From Neobacillus bataviensis LMG 21833 (GTDB lineage Bacteria; Bacillota; Bacilli; Bacillales; Cytobacillaceae): 64,000 bases of DNA. Positions 16,877 through 27,818 of this stretch are shown piece by piece. The stretch is from assembly GCF_000307875.1 (NCBI RefSeq), contig NZ_AJLS01000138.1, positions 62,001 to 126,000 of the forward strand, written 5' to 3'. A program made the translations under genes and the position numbers. Position 1 is the stretch's first letter. Each line of letters opens with the position of its first letter. The notes under the pieces are model-generated. The model made no database searches and had not been told where the DNA came from. It was given only the letters and a program-made list of their open reading frames with translations.

Positions 16877-18640
16877 TTATAGTACACTAGCATGGCCGTT
16901 ATAAATAATGCCTCTCGCTGCATCTACTGTAATTTCTTGACCCTCTTTAAACAATTCTAAAGCATTGTCTACGCCAACAATCACTGGAATGCTGAGGTTT
17001 AGACCAACTACTGCCGCATGGCTTGTTAAACCGCCTTCTTGTGTAATAAGGGCAGCACATTTTTCAATTGCAGGTACCATATCACGATCTGAACCAATCG
17101 TCACAAGAATCGAACCCGGCTTTACTTTTTCCAAAGCCTCTTTGGCATCATGGGCAAGCACCACTTTTCCAAATGCAGATCTGCGGCCAATTCCTTGTGC
17201 CTTAGCAAGGATATCACCGACAACATGAATCTTCATTAAATTAGTTGTGCCTGCTTCACCCACAGGAACACCTGCTGTGATGACAACCAAGTCGCCGTGC
17301 TTCACAATCCCGCTATTTAAGCTCTCTTCAACAGCGATATCAAGCATTTCATCAGTTGTTGTACAAATTCTCCCAAGCTGCGGATATACACCCCAAACAA
17401 GCTGTAGACGGCGGCAGACATGTTCATTTGCTGTCACTGCCACAATCGCTGCCTTCGGGCGATACTTAGAAATCATTCTTGCCGTATGACCGCTTTCAGT
17501 TGGTGTAATAATTGATTTTACTTCAAGATTTAATGCTGTGTGGGCAACAGATTGACCAATTGCATCCGTAAGATTATGGTCTGTATCTTTGCGGCGGCTT
17601 GATAAAATCTCTTTATGATCTAAAGCCTGTTCAGCTCTTGAAGCGATATTATGCATCGTTTGTACGGCTTCCATAGGGTAAAGACCAGCAGCCGTTTCAC
17701 CTGAAAGCATGATCGCATCTGTACCATCAAAAATGGCATTGGCGACATCGCTCGCCTCAGCACGAGTTGGTCTTGGATTGCGCTGCATCGAATCAAGCAT
17801 TTGAGTTGCCGTTATGACAGGTTTTCCAAGTGAATTACATTTCTTAATTAACATCTTCTGCACAAGTGGAACCTCTTCAGCCGGGATTTCTACACCAAGG
17901 TCTCCGCGGGCAACCATCAGACCATCAGAAATTTCAAGAATTTCATCGATGTTATCCACGCCTTCTTGATTTTCAATTTTAGGGATAATATGGATATAGG
18001 TTGCATTGTTTTCTTCTAAAAGCTGACGGATTTCTAAAACATCTTTTGCACGGCGGACAAAAGAGGCGGCGATGAAATCAACCCTCTGTTCTATACCAAA
18101 CAGAATATCTTGTCTGTCCTTTTCGGTAATCCCCGGTAAATTAACCGATACACCCGGAACGTTCACACCTTTTTTATTTTTCAAGGTGCCAGTGTTTAAT
18201 ATTTTCGTGTGAATTTCATTTGCTAACTTATCTATTTCCGTGACTTCAAGTCCAATTAATCCATCATCCAAAAGAATTTTGGAGCCTACATGGACATCAT
18301 CAATCAATTCATTGTATGTAACAGAGAATTTCTGAGTGGTTCCTTCCACCTCAGTCATGGATACAATCACATTTTCTCCGGCTTTCAGCTCAATCGCACC
18401 GTTTTCCATGTTATTTGTCCGAATTTCTGGTCCTTTAGTATCGAGCAGAATCGCTACCGTTTTTCCAGTTAACTTTGCTGCTTCACGAATATTTTGAATC
18501 CGTGCACCATGCTCTTCAAAATCCCCGTGGGAAAAATTTAAACGGGCAACGTTCATTCCCGAATTGATTAATTCAGTTAATTTTTCTACGCTTTCACTAG
18601 CAGGACCAATAGTACAAACGATTTTTGTTTTACGTAACAT
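16877..18640 (-). CDS. pyk: Pyruvate kinase with C-terminal PEP-utiliser domain
   Basis: Pyk makes pyruvate and ATP from phosphoenolpyruvate. The 587-residue protein has the TIM-barrel catalytic core with [10 protein letters not shown] at the N-terminus, the pyruvate kinase signature around [12 protein letters not shown] and [12 protein letters not shown], and the extra ~110-residue domain of Bacillus enzymes, related to the PEP-synthase mobile domain (..[22 protein letters not shown]..). It follows pfkA by about 40 bp, so the two form the usual pfkA-pyk glycolytic operon. Confidence 0.98.
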   Translation of the reverse strand: MLRKTKIVCTIGPASESVEKLTELINSGMNVARLNFSHGDFEEHGARIQNIREAAKLTGKTVAILLDTKGPEIRTNNMENGAIELKAGENVIVSMTEVEGTTQKFSVTYNELIDDVHVGSKILLDDGLIGLEVTEIDKLANEIHTKILNTGTLKNKKGVNVPGVSVNLPGITEKDRQDILFGIEQRVDFIAASFVRRAKDVLEIRQLLEENNATYIHIIPKIENQEGVDNIDEILEISDGLMVARGDLGVEIPAEEVPLVQKMLIKKCNSLGKPVITATQMLDSMQRNPRPTRAEASDVANAIFDGTDAIMLSGETAAGLYPMEAVQTMHNIASRAEQALDHKEILSSRRKDTDHNLTDAIGQSVAHTALNLEVKSIITPTESGHTARMISKYRPKAAIVAVTANEHVCRRLQLVWGVYPQLGRICTTTDEMLDIAVEESLNSGIVKHGDLVVITAGVPVGEAGTTNLMKIHVVGDILAKAQGIGRRSAFGKVVLAHDAKEALEKVKPGSILVTIGSDRDMVPAIEKCAALITQEGGLTSHAAVVGLNLSIPVIVGVDNALELFKEGQEITVDAARGIIYNGHASVL

Positions 18641-18682
18641 CCTTTTTTTCCTCCAATTTTAGAAAAGACAAAACACAATTTC

Positions 18683-19663
<981 letters not shown>

Positions 19664-19756
19664 TTAAGAAGCCCCTATGTACCTTCCTTTATTAGTAAAT
19701 TAAATCAACTTGCTAATACTTCTCTTATTATTTACATAAAACCGTTGAATATTAAT

Positions 19757-19785
19757 AAAATACCATGAAGAAATGCCCTTAACAA
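19757..19785 (-). promoter_or_regulatory. Probable pfkA promoter
   Basis: TTGTTA (19780-19785) and TATTTT (19757-19762) with a 17-bp spacer on the minus strand. Both hexamers are only 4/6, consistent with a promoter helped by an activator. Confidence 0.45.
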
Positions 19786-19829
19786 CCGATTCATATGAGT
19801 ATTGATAATAGACGGAATAGTTAATTAAC

Positions 19830-19864
19830 TGAAAGCGATTTATCAGTTACTGAAAGCGCAAACA
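19830..19864 (+). promoter_or_regulatory. Tandem cre-like elements upstream of pfkA
   Basis: TGAAAGCGATTTAT (19830-19843) and TGAAAGCGCAAACA (19851-19864) fit the cre consensus TGWNANCGNTNWCA with two mismatches and one mismatch. They are 21 bp apart, two helical turns, and lie upstream of the promoter, the layout used by CcpA when it activates. Confidence 0.5.
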
Positions 19865-19897
19865 TCACTTTTTTAATGAATTTTTTGTGAACACCAT

Positions 19898-19921
19898 AAA
19901 AAAAGTGCTCAACCTGAGCAC
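19898..19921 (-). terminator. Terminator of accDA
   Basis: GTGCTC / GAGCAC stem with a 5-nt loop and a run of seven Ts on the minus strand, right after the accA stop. Confidence 0.88.
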
Positions 19922-19927
19922 AATCTC

Positions 19928-20905
19928 TTAATTCACTCCAATATAATCCTTTATTACCGTAAATTCTCCAATTGTCCTAAATCGATTATAACGGTCAGCT
20001 ATTAATTCATCCTCTGAAAGTTTAAGCAACTGTTGAAGGGACTCTTTTAGCACCTTTTCAATGTTCTCCGCTTGCTTTTTCACATCTTTATGAGCCCCAC
20101 CTTTGATTTCGGGAATAATCGCATCGATGATCCCTAGTTCCTTTAAGTCTGGGGCAGTAATTTTCATTGTTTCAGCTGCATTTTTGGCTAGAGCTGCATC
20201 TTTCCACAAAATAGCTGCCGCTCCTTCAGGAGAAATAACAGAGTAAGTAGAGTTTTCGAGCATGTAGATGCGGTTTCCAACACCAAGTGCCAGGGCACCA
20301 CCGCTTCCTCCCTCACCAATCACAATACAAATGACTGGAACCTTGAGACCCGCCATTTCAAAAAGATTGCGGGCAATCGCTTCACTTTGGCCCCGCTCTT
20401 CGGCCGCTTTACCGGGATAGGCACCTTTCGTATCGATAAAACAAATAATTGGGCGCTTAAACTTATCAGCCTGTTTCATTAAGCGTAATGCCTTGCGGTA
20501 TCCTTCAGGATGGGGCATCCCAAAGTTACGTCGAATATTTTCTTTCGTATCTTTTCCCCGCTGATGGCCAATCACGGTAACAGGAAGCCCCTTAAATTTA
20601 GCCACACCACCAACGATGGCCTCATCATCTGCAAACGTTCGGTCACCATGGCATTCAAAGAAACCTTCAAAAAGGAAAGAAATATAATCAAGTGTTGTCG
20701 GTCTATTCGCAAGACGTGCAATTTGAACGCGATCCCATGGCTTTATATTTTCATATATTTCCTGCTCCAGCTTAATGAGCCTAGTCTCTAATTTAACAAT
20801 TTCAGCACTTAAATCGACATCAGCTGTTTTTGTGAACTCTTTTAATTCAGCAATTTTCTTTCTTAATTCCACAATTGGACGTTCGAATTCTAATTCCCCT
20901 GCCAT
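19928..20905 (-). CDS. accA: Acetyl-CoA carboxylase carboxyltransferase subunit alpha
   Basis: AccA with AccD transfers carboxyl from biotin to acetyl-CoA, giving malonyl-CoA for fatty-acid synthesis. The 325-residue crotonase-fold protein begins with a coiled helical N-terminus and carries [26 protein letters not shown] and [16 protein letters not shown], which forms the oxyanion hole. Its ATG lies 16 bp inside the end of accD, so the two subunits are translationally coupled. A GntR-type palindrome upstream of accD probably controls both. Confidence 0.98.
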   Translation of the reverse strand: MAGELEFERPIVELRKKIAELKEFTKTADVDLSAEIVKLETRLIKLEQEIYENIKPWDRVQIARLANRPTTLDYISFLFEGFFECHGDRTFADDEAIVGGVAKFKGLPVTVIGHQRGKDTKENIRRNFGMPHPEGYRKALRLMKQADKFKRPIICFIDTKGAYPGKAAEERGQSEAIARNLFEMAGLKVPVICIVIGEGGSGGALALGVGNRIYMLENSTYSVISPEGAAAILWKDAALAKNAAETMKITAPDLKELGIIDAIIPEIKGGAHKDVKKQAENIEKVLKESLQQLLKLSEDELIADRYNRFRTIGEFTVIKDYIGVN

Positions 20906-21777
20906 TCGAGTTCACCTCCCGGATTATGAATATCTAAAATGTTCGTAATTTTTTCCACCAATTCTATACGTGAGATAATCGCATCAAGCTGACCGTGTTT
21001 TAACAGAAACTCTGCTGTTTGAAAATCCTCCGGCAATTCCTCACGAATCGATTGCTCAATGACCCTGCGGCCGGCAAAAGCAATGAGGGCTCCAGGTTCA
21101 GCAAAGTTGTAGTCACCCAATGAAGCGAAGCTAGCAGAAACTCCTCCAGTTGTCGGGTGTGTCATAATGGAAATAATTAAGCCACCATTATTACTAAACC
21201 TTTTTAACGCAACACTTGTTTTAGCCATTTGCATTAGGCTCAAGGCGCCCTCCTGCATTCTGGCACCACCTGAAGCGGTGAAGATGATGAATGGAAGCGA
21301 GAGTTCATCTGCCTTTTCAATTGCAAGGGTAATTTTCTCACCCACGACAGAGCCCATGCTCCCCATACGAAAAGAAGCATCCATGATCGCCAGGACAATT
21401 TTTTGGCCATTAACCGTCCCCATTCCAGTGACGACTGCCTCATTTAACTTACTTTTTTGCCGATCCTTTTCTAGTTTTTCCAGGTAGTCAGGAAAATTTA
21501 GTGGATTTTTAGATACCATATTTTCATTGATTTCTACAAAACTGCCCTCATCAATAAAGCTGTCAATTCGCTCTTTTGCATTCATCTGGAAATGATAATC
21601 GCAATGTAGGCAGACCTTTGCATTTTTCACTAATTCCTTTGTGTACATGATTTTCTTACATGAAGGGCATTTTGTCATAATCCCTTCTGGAACGTCATTT
21701 TTAGCAGTGTCATTTGGTATGGTTGCATATTTTTTCTTTTTCGGCTGATTTTTTGAAAAAAGATCTTTAAGCGCCAA
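20890..21777 (-). CDS. accD: Acetyl-CoA carboxylase carboxyltransferase subunit beta
   Basis: AccD is the zinc-ribbon beta subunit of the carboxyltransferase. The four Cys zinc finger (CPSCKK..CLHC, residues ~37-59) precedes the crotonase fold with [12 protein letters not shown] and [14 protein letters not shown]. The 295-residue protein starts with TTG after AGGGAGG. It overlaps accA by 16 bp. A 15-bp palindrome about 110 bp upstream of the start is shared with the ytsJ promoter and is probably bound by the GntR regulator next door. Confidence 0.97.
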   Translation of the reverse strand: MALKDLFSKNQPKKKKYATIPNDTAKNDVPEGIMTKCPSCKKIMYTKELVKNAKVCLHCDYHFQMNAKERIDSFIDEGSFVEINENMVSKNPLNFPDYLEKLEKDRQKSKLNEAVVTGMGTVNGQKIVLAIMDASFRMGSMGSVVGEKITLAIEKADELSLPFIIFTASGGARMQEGALSLMQMAKTSVALKRFSNNGGLIISIMTHPTTGGVSASFASLGDYNFAEPGALIAFAGRRVIEQSIREELPEDFQTAEFLLKHGQLDAIISRIELVEKITNILDIHNPGGELEWQGN

Positions 21778-21887
21778 ATTAAAACCTCCCTAGTGTAACG
21801 CACCCCGCCAAACGGCAGGATTCTCCATCTTTTGCTATTCAAAAGTCTTTCTCTCCAAAGGTAACTTCATACCTCGAAACTCCTAAA

Positions 21888-21902
21888 AGTGGTCAGACCA
21901 CT
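21888..21902. promoter_or_regulatory. Palindromic operator upstream of accD (GntR/FadR type)
   Basis: AGTGGTC-A-GACCACT, a perfect 15-bp palindrome of the TGGTC-N-GACCA form bound by FadR-subfamily GntR regulators. It lies in the accD leader downstream of possible -10 elements (TATACA at 21935-21940, or TATTTT nearer). The 13-bp core is repeated exactly at 23890-23902. Confidence 0.75.
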
Positions 21903-21975
21903 GGGAGATTAAAAATACCCATTTTTCTTGGGCTTGTATAACTACCACTATAAAATAAAAAAAATTCAAAATCTG

Positions 21976-22614
21976 TTAGTATTTGTCGATAAAGTCAGAC
22001 AAATTTCGTAGTTTGCCATAGGCCGAAAGTGTCTTTTCTATACTCTTTTCTGCTAATGCTCCCAATAATGCAAGATAGTCTTCCTGCTGATAGTCTTCCG
22101 AATAATCCTCTAGTGAATAATAATATTCTTTTAAAATTAACCACATTCTTAAGAATAAGTGGTTACCAGAAATCTCGATAATCCGTTGAAAAAACTCATC
22201 ATCCGTAAAACTATCTGTGTTGGTTACCCATTCCCGCATCGATTCAGTCTGCCGTTTGTCTATTCTTTTCAGTGCTAATCGGAGGCAGTCCATCTCAATA
22301 TAGTTTTTTGTTTCGAATACATCCTGCTTTGCTTTTTCATCCTGCAAAATAAAGGTACTGAGAAGCTGGACCAATTGATGACCGCGAAAGTCTCTAATAA
22401 ATGTCCCTTCACCGCGCCTTGTTTCAATTAAGCCAAGCAGTTCCAGTGCTCTTAGAGCTTCGCGAACGGAAGAGCGCCCGAAATTCAGGCGCTCTGACAA
22501 TTCCCGTTCTGAAGGAATCTTATCTCCAGTCTTCAGTCCATCACTGGTAATCATTTCTCGTAACTGCTTAACAATCTCTAAATATACCTTAGTATTTGTC
22601 ACTGCCTCAATCAC
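21976..22614 (-). CDS. GntR-family (FadR subfamily) transcriptional regulator
   Basis: The 212-residue protein has an N-terminal winged helix (..GLKTGDKIPSERELSERLNFGRSSVREALRALELLGLIETRRGEGTFI..) and an all-helical FCD-type C-terminal ligand domain. That domain appears short and less canonical than metal-binding FCDs. It overlaps the 3' end of ytsJ by 4 bp and precedes accDA. The same palindrome lies upstream of ytsJ and of accD, so it probably represses its own operon and the acetyl-CoA carboxylase genes. The ligand is unknown; a metabolite between malate/pyruvate and malonyl-CoA would make sense but is inference. Confidence 0.9.
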   Translation of the reverse strand: MIEAVTNTKVYLEIVKQLREMITSDGLKTGDKIPSERELSERLNFGRSSVREALRALELLGLIETRRGEGTFIRDFRGHQLVQLLSTFILQDEKAKQDVFETKNYIEMDCLRLALKRIDKRQTESMREWVTNTDSFTDDEFFQRIIEISGNHLFLRMWLILKEYYYSLEDYSEDYQQEDYLALLGALAEKSIEKTLSAYGKLRNLSDFIDKY

Positions 22615-23849
22615 TCACTTTTGCCAATGATCGCGAGCCTTTGCGTTTTTTCCTTAATATCCTCAGGATCTACCTTAATACGGGCTACACCTGTTTCCAT
22701 AGCTGCTTTTGCGACAGCAGCCGCTACATTTGGTGCTACCCTTGGATCAAATGGCGCAGGAATGACGTAATCGGCATGAAGCTCTTCATCACTGATTAGG
22801 CCGGCAATAGCTTCCACTGCAGCTACTTTCATTTTTTCGTTAATATGCGTCGCGCGAACATCAAGTGCTCCGCGGAAAATTCCTGGGAAGGCAAGGACAT
22901 TGTTGACTTGGTTTGGAAAATCGGAACGACCGGTTCCAACTACTTTTGCCCCAGCAGCTTTTGCGTCATCAGGCATGATTTCAGGGTCGGGATTTGCCAT
23001 GGCAAAAATAATCGCATCAGGATTCATCGATGCCACCATTTCTTTTGTCAGTGCTCCTGCAACAGATACCCCAATAAATACATCGGCTCCCTTAATCACA
23101 TCTGCGAGACTGCCTGTTAAATTATCGCGATTGGTAAATTTGGCTACTTCCGCTTTGACCGCATTCATTCCCTGCGGGCGGCCTTCGTAAATCGCGCCTT
23201 TTGTGTCACACATAATAATATCTCTTACACCATAGCTATATAGCAATTTAATAATAGCAATTCCGGCAGCACCGGCACCACTTGCCACTATTTTAATTTC
23301 AGTCATTTTCTTTCCAATTAATTTAAGGGCATTGACAAGACCTGCAACCGTAACAATGGCTGTGCCATGCTGGTCATCATGAAAAACCGGAATATTTGCT
23401 TCCTTCTTCAATCTTTCCTCAATGACAAAACAATTTGGAGCGGCGATATCTTCGAGATTGACTCCCCCGAAAGTTGGTTCAAGGAGCTTGACTGTTTCAA
23501 TAATTTTCTCCACATCCGTTGTATTTAAACAAATGGGAAACGCATCAACACCGGCAAAGCTTTTAAACAGAACGGCCTTGCCTTCCATAACGGGAAGTGC
23601 TGCTTCAGGTCCAATATTACCAAGTCCGAGGACAGCTGTACCATCGGATACCACAGCAACCATGTTTCCTTTCATGGTATAATCGTATACCGTTTCAGGT
23701 TTTTCATAAATATCTTTACATGGCTCCGCCACACCCGGTGAATAGGCTAAACTTAAATCATGTGCATTTCTAACTGGAACTTTTGATTTCGACTCTAATT
23801 TCCCCTTATTAATCCGATGCATATGTAATGCTTCTTCACGTAAAGTCAA
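22611..23849 (-). CDS. ytsJ: NADP-dependent malic enzyme
   Basis: YtsJ decarboxylates malate to pyruvate and yields NADPH, useful for fatty-acid synthesis. The 412-residue protein has the malic enzyme signature FHDDQHGTAIVTVAGL, a Rossmann motif (ASGAGAAGIAI) and a catalytic Lys in LFKSFAGVDAFP. It begins with TTG after GGGGTGACGG, matching the B. subtilis N-terminus (MxLREEALH). The promoter carries a GntR-type palindrome just after the -10. The downstream regulator gene overlaps its stop. Confidence 0.97.
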   Translation of the reverse strand: MTLREEALHMHRINKGKLESKSKVPVRNAHDLSLAYSPGVAEPCKDIYEKPETVYDYTMKGNMVAVVSDGTAVLGLGNIGPEAALPVMEGKAVLFKSFAGVDAFPICLNTTDVEKIIETVKLLEPTFGGVNLEDIAAPNCFVIEERLKKEANIPVFHDDQHGTAIVTVAGLVNALKLIGKKMTEIKIVASGAGAAGIAIIKLLYSYGVRDIIMCDTKGAIYEGRPQGMNAVKAEVAKFTNRDNLTGSLADVIKGADVFIGVSVAGALTKEMVASMNPDAIIFAMANPDPEIMPDDAKAAGAKVVGTGRSDFPNQVNNVLAFPGIFRGALDVRATHINEKMKVAAVEAIAGLISDEELHADYVIPAPFDPRVAPNVAAAVAKAAMETGVARIKVDPEDIKEKTQRLAIIGKSE

Positions 23850-23888
23850 GATCCGTCACCCCTCATATTTATAAAAACATTCCGCTAT

Positions 23889-23903
23889 AGTGGTCAGACC
23901 ACA
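23889..23903. promoter_or_regulatory. Palindromic operator in the ytsJ promoter
   Basis: GTGGTC-A-GACCAC (23890-23902), the same 13-bp palindrome as upstream of accD. It begins 15 bp downstream of the -10 element, within the first transcribed bases, a repressor position. Confidence 0.78.
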
Positions 23904-23917
23904 CAAGTCTCTTTACC

Positions 23918-23945
23918 AATATAACATATCTTCAAAAGTTGTAAA
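23918..23945 (-). promoter_or_regulatory. Sigma-A promoter of ytsJ-gntR
   Basis: TTTACA (23940-23945) and TATATT (23918-23923), spacer 16 bp, on the minus strand directly upstream of the palindrome. Confidence 0.65.
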
Positions 23946-23948
23946 GAA

Positions 23949-26900
23949 TTAATCTTTTAGAACAACATTTTTTTCTCCAAGTAAATTTCTAAACTGCTGA
24001 ATGACTTCCGGGGTTGGATTGACATTGTTTTCTGCTCCTAATTTCACTGTCTTTTTAGTCTCTTCATCATGTAAAATAACCCCAGCATCCCCTTTACTTT
24101 CTTGTAAAAGCTGATTAATTTTTGGCAATACCTGAGTATCTTGCTGGCTGGAGGAAATTTTAATATATAAAACAGGCTGGTTTACAGTTTTTGATTGTAA
24201 CCATTGCTCTAAATCTGACATCTGCTGAATGATAAATTGCCGTTTTTCATCCCGATCTTCTATTTTCCCCTCTATCAGTAGAAAGTTCCCTTGCCGTAAT
24301 AATGACTGGAACCTCTTATATACAGTAGGAAATACCACTGCCTCCATTTCACCGCTGGCATCGCTAACCGTTAAAAATGCCATCGATTCTCCCTTTTTGG
24401 TACGAATCGATTTCAGCGTTGAAAGATACACACCTGCGACAGCCCTTTTATTATCGCTTCTTAGTTGATATAACAAAGATGCCCCGCCCCGTGTAAGATC
24501 TTTTTCATAAATAGAAATAGGATGATTTGAGAGGTAAAGGCCAAGTGCTTCCTTTTCAAATATCAGCTTATTTTCTAAACTTATCGGGTCAACTAGAACA
24601 TATTTCGGTTTCGGGATCATTTCATCATCAAATAGGTCAAATTGGTTTGAATCATCTGGTTTGAAAATTTGAGCATGTTCGATGGCTACATCCAAGCTGG
24701 CGAGCAGAGTGGCACGATCTTCACCAAATTCATCAAAACATCCGGAGTGGACAAGAAATTCAAGTGTCTTGCGATTAATCGCCTTCTGAGAAACCCTAAT
24801 ACAAAAATCAAAAAGGTCATCAAATTTCTTACGTTTCCTCGATTGAAAAATTTCCTTTAAGGCGGCGCCCCCAACACTTTTGATGGCGGCTAGACTATAG
24901 CGGATAGCACACGCTTTTTCTACATGGAATGAGTACGTACTGTAATTAATGGATGGAGGCAGTACAACGATTTCCTTTTGCTTCGTTTCCATAATGTATT
25001 GAGCAATTTTTGTGTCATTACCGATTGCCGATGTTAAAAGTCCCGACATGAAATGAACCGTAAAATTGGCTTTTAAATAGGCGAGCTGATAGGCAATCAT
25101 ACTATAGGCAACCGCATGACTCCGGTTAAAACCATAGTTTGCAAATCTGACAATCAGGTCGTATATTTCATTTGCAAGTCCTTGTTCGTATCCCTTTTTC
25201 AGAGCCCCTTGGACGAAATGATTTCGCTCTTTGTCAAGGACTTCCTTTTGTTTTTTTCCAACCGCCCGTCGTAAAAGGTCTGCTTCACCAAGTGAGAATC
25301 CAGCCATTTTCGAAGCAATTTGGATGATTTGCTCTTGGTAGACAATAACCCCATATGTATTCTCTAGAATGGACTCTAAATCAGGGTGTGGATATTCTAC
25401 CGCCTCTCGACCATGTTTTCGTTCAATAAAGAGCGGGATATTTTCCATTGGGCCAGGACGGTACAAAGCATTGACGGCTACAATATCCTCAAAACGCGAC
25501 GGCTTTAATCGTGTTAATACCTTCCGCATTCCTTCCGATTCCAGCTGAAAAATACCTGTTGTTTCCCCTTTAGCCAGTATTTCAAATGTCTTTGGATCAT
25601 CTAATGGAACCCGTCCGATATCTACTTTTCTTCCGGTATTTCGGTAAATGGAAGAAAGGATGGTTTCAATAAGTGATAAATTTCTCAGTCCAAGGAAATC
25701 CATTTTTAAAAGCCCAATTTCTTCGAGGTATTCCATCGAGTATTGCGTTAAGAAAACATGGTTGGATCCGCGTTGAATCGGGATCAAATCAATGAGCTGC
25801 TTCTCACTTATGACCACACCGGCAGCATGCGTGGAGGTATGCCGCGGCAAACCTTCGAGCTTTAACGCGGTGTCAAAAAGCTTACGGTTTAGCGGCGTCT
25901 CATTGACAAACCTTCTTAACGGTTCAGATTCTTTATAGGCTCCTTGCAGGTCTATACCTAGATGAGATGGGATCATTCTTGATAATTGCTCAAGTTCCTT
26001 TGAATTTAACCCAAAGGTCCTGCCGACATCTCTCAGAGCTGCCTTTGCCGCAAGTGTTCCAAAGGTAACAATTTGCGCAACATGGAGTTCACCGTATTTC
26101 TGTGCCACATATTCAATTACTTCATCACGGCGGTGGTCAGGAAAATCGATATCGATATCAGGCATCGATATCCGCTCAGGATTTAAAAATCGTTCAAACA
26201 ATAAGTTATGTTCGATTGGGTCGACATCGGTAATATATAAAACATAGGCAACTAGCGAACCTGCCGCTGAGCCCCGACCCGGCCCTGTCAAAATCCCCTG
26301 TGCACGCGCATATCTCATAAAATCCCAAACAATTAAAAAGTAGTTACTAAATTTCATTCTCTTGATGACTGTTAATTCAAAGGATAACCTGTCAAGATAT
26401 TCCCTGTTTGGCGTAGGAATGCGTTCACGAAGACCCTTTTCACATAACATCTCGAGATATTCCTCTGCCGGCCTCTTGTTTTCGGTCGGGAAGGTAGGTA
26501 AATACGTTTTATTTAATTCGATATTTACGTTGCATCTACCTGCAATCCGCAGCGTATTTTCTAGTGCATCTGGAACTTCGGAAAAGCAATCATTCATTTC
26601 TGCTGCCTTTTTCAAATAAAATTGATCACTGCCCAGTTTTTCGCGATGTTCATCCTGCAATTTGTCGCCATTCTTGATGGCCACTAAACATTCATGCGCA
26701 AACGTATCTTCCTTTTCCAAATAATGTACCCTATTAGTTGCCACAACGGGAACCTGTAACTCGTTTGAAATCGCGAGAAACTGTTTTCTAAGGGTCGCTT
26801 CCTCTTCAATCTGATGGTGTTGAAGCGAGAGAAAAAAGCTGCCATTACCGAAAATGGCGTCTAATTTTCTAATCAGCTTTCTGGCCATCTCCTCGTTTCC

Positions 26901-27314
26901 GTTTAACACGGACTGTTCAATTTCCCCTTCAAGCCCAGGTGTTAAGGCAATCAGACCCTCTGCGTAATGTTTCAGCCATTTTAGCGGGATTCCATGATCA
27001 GCCTTAGTTTGAACGGCACTAGAAATTTTCAAAAGGTTTCTAAAGCCGCTCTCATTTTCAGCCAGCAGGACTAGTGGGTAGGATTCATTTGGGGTGATTT
27101 CACTTTCTACATCAACCGTTAGCCCCATAATCGGTTTCAGATTATTTTTTTTACAAAGCTTATAAAATTCAATCGTTCCATACATGACATTTCTGTCGGT
27201 TAAGGCGATCGCCGAAAAACCTTTGCTCTTTGCATTTTCGATTAAATCCGGAACAGACGCCGTACTTGTCAACAAACTATAGGCACTATATACATGAAGG
27301 TGAATAAAAGACAT
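23949..27314 (-). CDS. dnaE: DNA polymerase III subunit alpha, DnaE type
   Basis: DnaE is the error-prone replicase that extends RNA primers before handing over to PolC in Bacillus. The protein of about 1121 residues has the N-terminal PHP domain (MSFIHLHVYSAYSLL..ALTDRNVMYG), the polymerase palm with catalytic aspartates in MPDIDIDFPD, the GPGRGSAAGS finger motif, and a C-terminal OB fold (MAFLTVSDASGEMEAVVFP). I start at the ATG giving MSFIHL, as in B. subtilis; a start 4 codons upstream is possible. It lies upstream of ytsJ and is divergent from ytrH. Confidence 0.97.
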   Translation of the reverse strand: MSFIHLHVYSAYSLLTSTASVPDLIENAKSKGFSAIALTDRNVMYGTIEFYKLCKKNNLKPIMGLTVDVESEITPNESYPLVLLAENESGFRNLLKISSAVQTKADHGIPLKWLKHYAEGLIALTPGLEGEIEQSVLNGNEEMARKLIRKLDAIFGNGSFFLSLQHHQIEEEATLRKQFLAISNELQVPVVATNRVHYLEKEDTFAHECLVAIKNGDKLQDEHREKLGSDQFYLKKAAEMNDCFSEVPDALENTLRIAGRCNVNIELNKTYLPTFPTENKRPAEEYLEMLCEKGLRERIPTPNREYLDRLSFELTVIKRMKFSNYFLIVWDFMRYARAQGILTGPGRGSAAGSLVAYVLYITDVDPIEHNLLFERFLNPERISMPDIDIDFPDHRRDEVIEYVAQKYGELHVAQIVTFGTLAAKAALRDVGRTFGLNSKELEQLSRMIPSHLGIDLQGAYKESEPLRRFVNETPLNRKLFDTALKLEGLPRHTSTHAAGVVISEKQLIDLIPIQRGSNHVFLTQYSMEYLEEIGLLKMDFLGLRNLSLIETILSSIYRNTGRKVDIGRVPLDDPKTFEILAKGETTGIFQLESEGMRKVLTRLKPSRFEDIVAVNALYRPGPMENIPLFIERKHGREAVEYPHPDLESILENTYGVIVYQEQIIQIASKMAGFSLGEADLLRRAVGKKQKEVLDKERNHFVQGALKKGYEQGLANEIYDLIVRFANYGFNRSHAVAYSMIAYQLAYLKANFTVHFMSGLLTSAIGNDTKIAQYIMETKQKEIVVLPPSINYSTYSFHVEKACAIRYSLAAIKSVGGAALKEIFQSRKRKKFDDLFDFCIRVSQKAINRKTLEFLVHSGCFDEFGEDRATLLASLDVAIEHAQIFKPDDSNQFDLFDDEMIPKPKYVLVDPISLENKLIFEKEALGLYLSNHPISIYEKDLTRGGASLLYQLRSDNKRAVAGVYLSTLKSIRTKKGESMAFLTVSDASGEMEAVVFPTVYKRFQSLLRQGNFLLIEGKIEDRDEKRQFIIQQMSDLEQWLQSKTVNQPVLYIKISSSQQDTQVLPKINQLLQESKGDAGVILHDEETKKTVKLGAENNVNPTPEVIQQFRNLLGEKNVVLKD

Positions 27315-27437
27315 TTGCCTCACCATTCCTTAAACTTATTATCTATTATTTATTATAAATCTTAATCGCAAAAAAAGAAAATATGTTCTCGTTTTTAACA
27401 ATTGCCTTTGTAAAAAACATAATCCCGAACCTTTGTC

Positions 27438-27445
27438 CATATAAA
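27438..27445 (+). promoter_or_regulatory. Possible sigma-E -10 for ytrHI
   Basis: CATATAAA resembles the sigma-E -10, with a weak AACATAAT -35 about 14 bp upstream. ytrHI is a sigma-E operon in B. subtilis; the sequence match here is modest. Confidence 0.35.
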
Positions 27446-27479
27446 TGAATAGAGATCATGTATGAAGGCGGTTGAAGGT

Positions 27480-27818
27480 ATGAAAGAAATTGGTTTTTTT
27501 CCAGCTTTTATCGAAAGCTATTTTATTGCCTTAGGCGTCCTGCTTGGAGGTTCATTAATTGGCGGAATTGCCTCCTTCTTAACTGGACAACCACCGCTTA
27601 CGACAGTCTATCGTATATCAACAGATCTTAGAATCTGGGCCATTGTGGCGGCGATTGGCGGGACATTTGATACCGTTTATACGTTTGAAAAAGGCCTTAT
27701 GGATGCGGGCACAAAAGACCTTTTTAAACACTTATTATTAATTCTTTCTGCCTTAGGCGGTGCACAGACAGGTGCGCTCATCATTAATTGGCTGACTCAG
27801 GAGTATATTTCTTCATGA
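27480..27818 (+). CDS. ytrH: Sporulation membrane protein YtrH
   Basis: YtrH is a small mother-cell membrane protein needed for full spore formation. The 112-residue protein has three to four hydrophobic segments with glycine-rich helices (VLLGGSLIGGIASF, LLLILSALGGAQTGALI). I start at the second ATG (MKEIGFFPAF), because AAGGCGG lies 9 bp upstream and the length fits the family. Its stop overlaps the ytrI start by 4 bp, so both are translated together. Confidence 0.9.
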   Translation: MKEIGFFPAFIESYFIALGVLLGGSLIGGIASFLTGQPPLTTVYRISTDLRIWAIVAAIGGTFDTVYTFEKGLMDAGTKDLFKHLLLILSALGGAQTGALIINWLTQEYISS

